This document shows positions 5,806 to 6,191 of a stretch of DNA of 6,191 bases, piece after piece. This DNA is from an uncultured Caryophanales bacterium (GTDB lineage: Bacteria > Bacillota_I > Bacilli_A > RF39 > UBA660). The translations under genes were made by a program, and so were the position numbers. Where the stretch lies: contig CALCBO010000063.1 of NCBI GenBank assembly GCA_937897245.1, positions 1 through 6,191 of the forward strand. The letters are read 5' to 3'. Position 1 is the stretch's first letter, and each line of letters begins with the position of its first letter. The notes beneath the pieces are model-generated. The model saw only the letters and a program-made list of their open reading frames with translations. It did not search any database and was not told where the DNA came from.

Positions 5806-5834
5806 ATTATAGCTTATGTAAGTTGCATAATCAA
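5806..5834 (-). promoter_or_regulatory. Promoter of the umuC-yolD operon
   Basis: TTGATT (5834-5829) and a perfect TATAAT (5811-5806) are separated by exactly 17 bp. Transcription would start near 5799, directly ahead of the ribosome binding site. One arm of a 12-bp inverted repeat fills most of the spacer, so the promoter is probably repressible. Confidence 0.8.
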
Positions 5835-5853
5835 TAATAAAATGCAACTTACA
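5817..5853. promoter_or_regulatory. Perfect 12-bp inverted repeat over the umuC promoter, candidate operator
   Basis: TGTAAGTTGCAT (5817-5828) is repeated in perfect inversion as ATGCAACTTACA (5842-5853), with a 13-bp AT-rich gap that contains the -35 box. One arm lies between -35 and -10, the other just upstream of -35. The repeat lies upstream of the likely transcription start, so it would act as DNA rather than as an RNA hairpin. It does not resemble the GAAC-N4-GTTC LexA box. The binding protein is unknown. Confidence 0.6.
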
Positions 5854-5954
5854 AATATTGTGAAGAGTTAATATAGAGAAATTTGTTGAATAAAAGTATA
5901 TAAAATGCAAAGGTGTCACAATTATGTTTTTTGGATTTTATAAAAATAAGAACA

Positions 5955-5963
5955 TGATATAAT
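5955..5963 (+). promoter_or_regulatory. Extended -10 promoter of the phosphoesterase gene
   Basis: TGATATAAT combines the TG extension with a perfect TATAAT (5958-5963), ending 19 bases before the ATG. No good -35 stands at 16-18 bp spacing, which extended -10 promoters tolerate. It is divergent from the umuC promoter. Confidence 0.6.
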
Positions 5964-5982
5964 AGAAAGAGAGGAAATAAGA

Positions 5983-6191
5983 ATGGGAAGAATATTTATT
6001 ACTGGTGATGTACATTGTCCATATGATATTTATAAATTAAATAGTAAGAATTTCTCGATAGGTAAGCTATTAACCAAAGATGATTATGTTATTATTTGTG
6101 GTGATGCAGGATTTGTCTGGTCAGGAAATAAAGAGGATCAATGGTGGATTAAATGGATCAGTGAGAAACCTTGGACAACTTTATTCGTGGA
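5983..6191 (+). CDS. Metallophosphoesterase (calcineurin-like), 3' end outside the window
   Basis: Only the first 69 complete codons are visible. The protein starts MGRIFITGDVH, with the first metal-binding motif GDVH (G8, D9, H11), and has the second motif GD at G40-D41 in DYVIICGDAGFVW. The next expected motif, GNHE, would fall just beyond the window edge after WTTLFV. This order is that of calcineurin-like metallophosphoesterases, which use two metal ions to cleave phosphate mono- or diesters. The substrate cannot be judged from this part. The ATG at 5983 is supported by GAGGAA (5971-5976) six bases upstream and by an extended -10 promoter. It is read away from umuC. Confidence 0.85.
   Translation, partial: MGRIFITGDVHCPYDIYKLNSKNFSIGKLLTKDDYVIICGDAGFVWSGNKEDQWWIKWISEKPWTTLFV

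Noticed and set aside
5785..5919. 45-residue N-terminal extension of the umuC frame
   Set aside because: It would read through the promoter and inverted repeat, lacks a ribosome binding site, and the family's conserved start (CIDLKTFF) begins right after ATG 5784.
5945..5955. LexA-box-like half (AATAAGAACAT) before the phosphoesterase gene
   Set aside because: The second half (GTTC) is missing; the following bases are the -10 box of the promoter.

Overview
The window is strongly AT-rich. It has Firmicutes-type ribosome binding sites (AGGAGGTGA before ridA, AAGGAGGAGGA before umuC), short intergenic gaps and hairpin-plus-T-run terminators. With a TspO, a UmuC/YolD pair, a ferredoxin-tailed aldo/keto reductase and a transposon-type zinc-ribbon DDE protein, it fits a low-GC anaerobic Firmicute, possibly an Erysipelotrichia-like gut bacterium. 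The taxon is inferred from style and gene content; no marker gene is present.

Layout from left to right. Positions 1-24 are the terminator of a + strand gene that lies outside the window. Positions 56-2009 look like one insertion sequence. A near-perfect 13-bp terminal inverted repeat bounds a complete minus-strand DDE transposase (521 aa, two zinc ribbons, HTH, DDE core). About 200 bp of non-coding, fold-prone DNA lies on one side of the gene and about 185 bp on the other. The proposed right end stops 22 bp before the ATG of ridA (+), so ridA keeps its own ribosome binding site but not its upstream promoter region. ridA ends in a strong hairpin shared with the convergent tspO. The aldo/keto reductase gene (minus) ends in a terminator whose stem contains its stop codon, and it has its own consensus-like promoter. 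After a 186-bp gap with no recognisable gene come the yolD-like gene and a Y-family polymerase gene, which overlap by 11 bp as a two-gene operon read leftwards. The right edge holds the 5' part of a divergently read metallophosphoesterase gene.

How the genes work together. umuC and yolD form a damage-tolerance (translesion synthesis) module. The other genes are separate single-gene units: RidA (reactive enamine clearance), TspO (membrane tetrapyrrole/stress protein), an Fe-S oxidoreductase and a phosphoesterase.

The most interesting non-gene signals are a perfect 12-bp inverted repeat straddling the -35 box of the umuC promoter, with no LexA box seen there, and a 12-bp hairpin in the transposase leader that would hide the transposase ribosome binding site. 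I see no entirely new multi-gene system.
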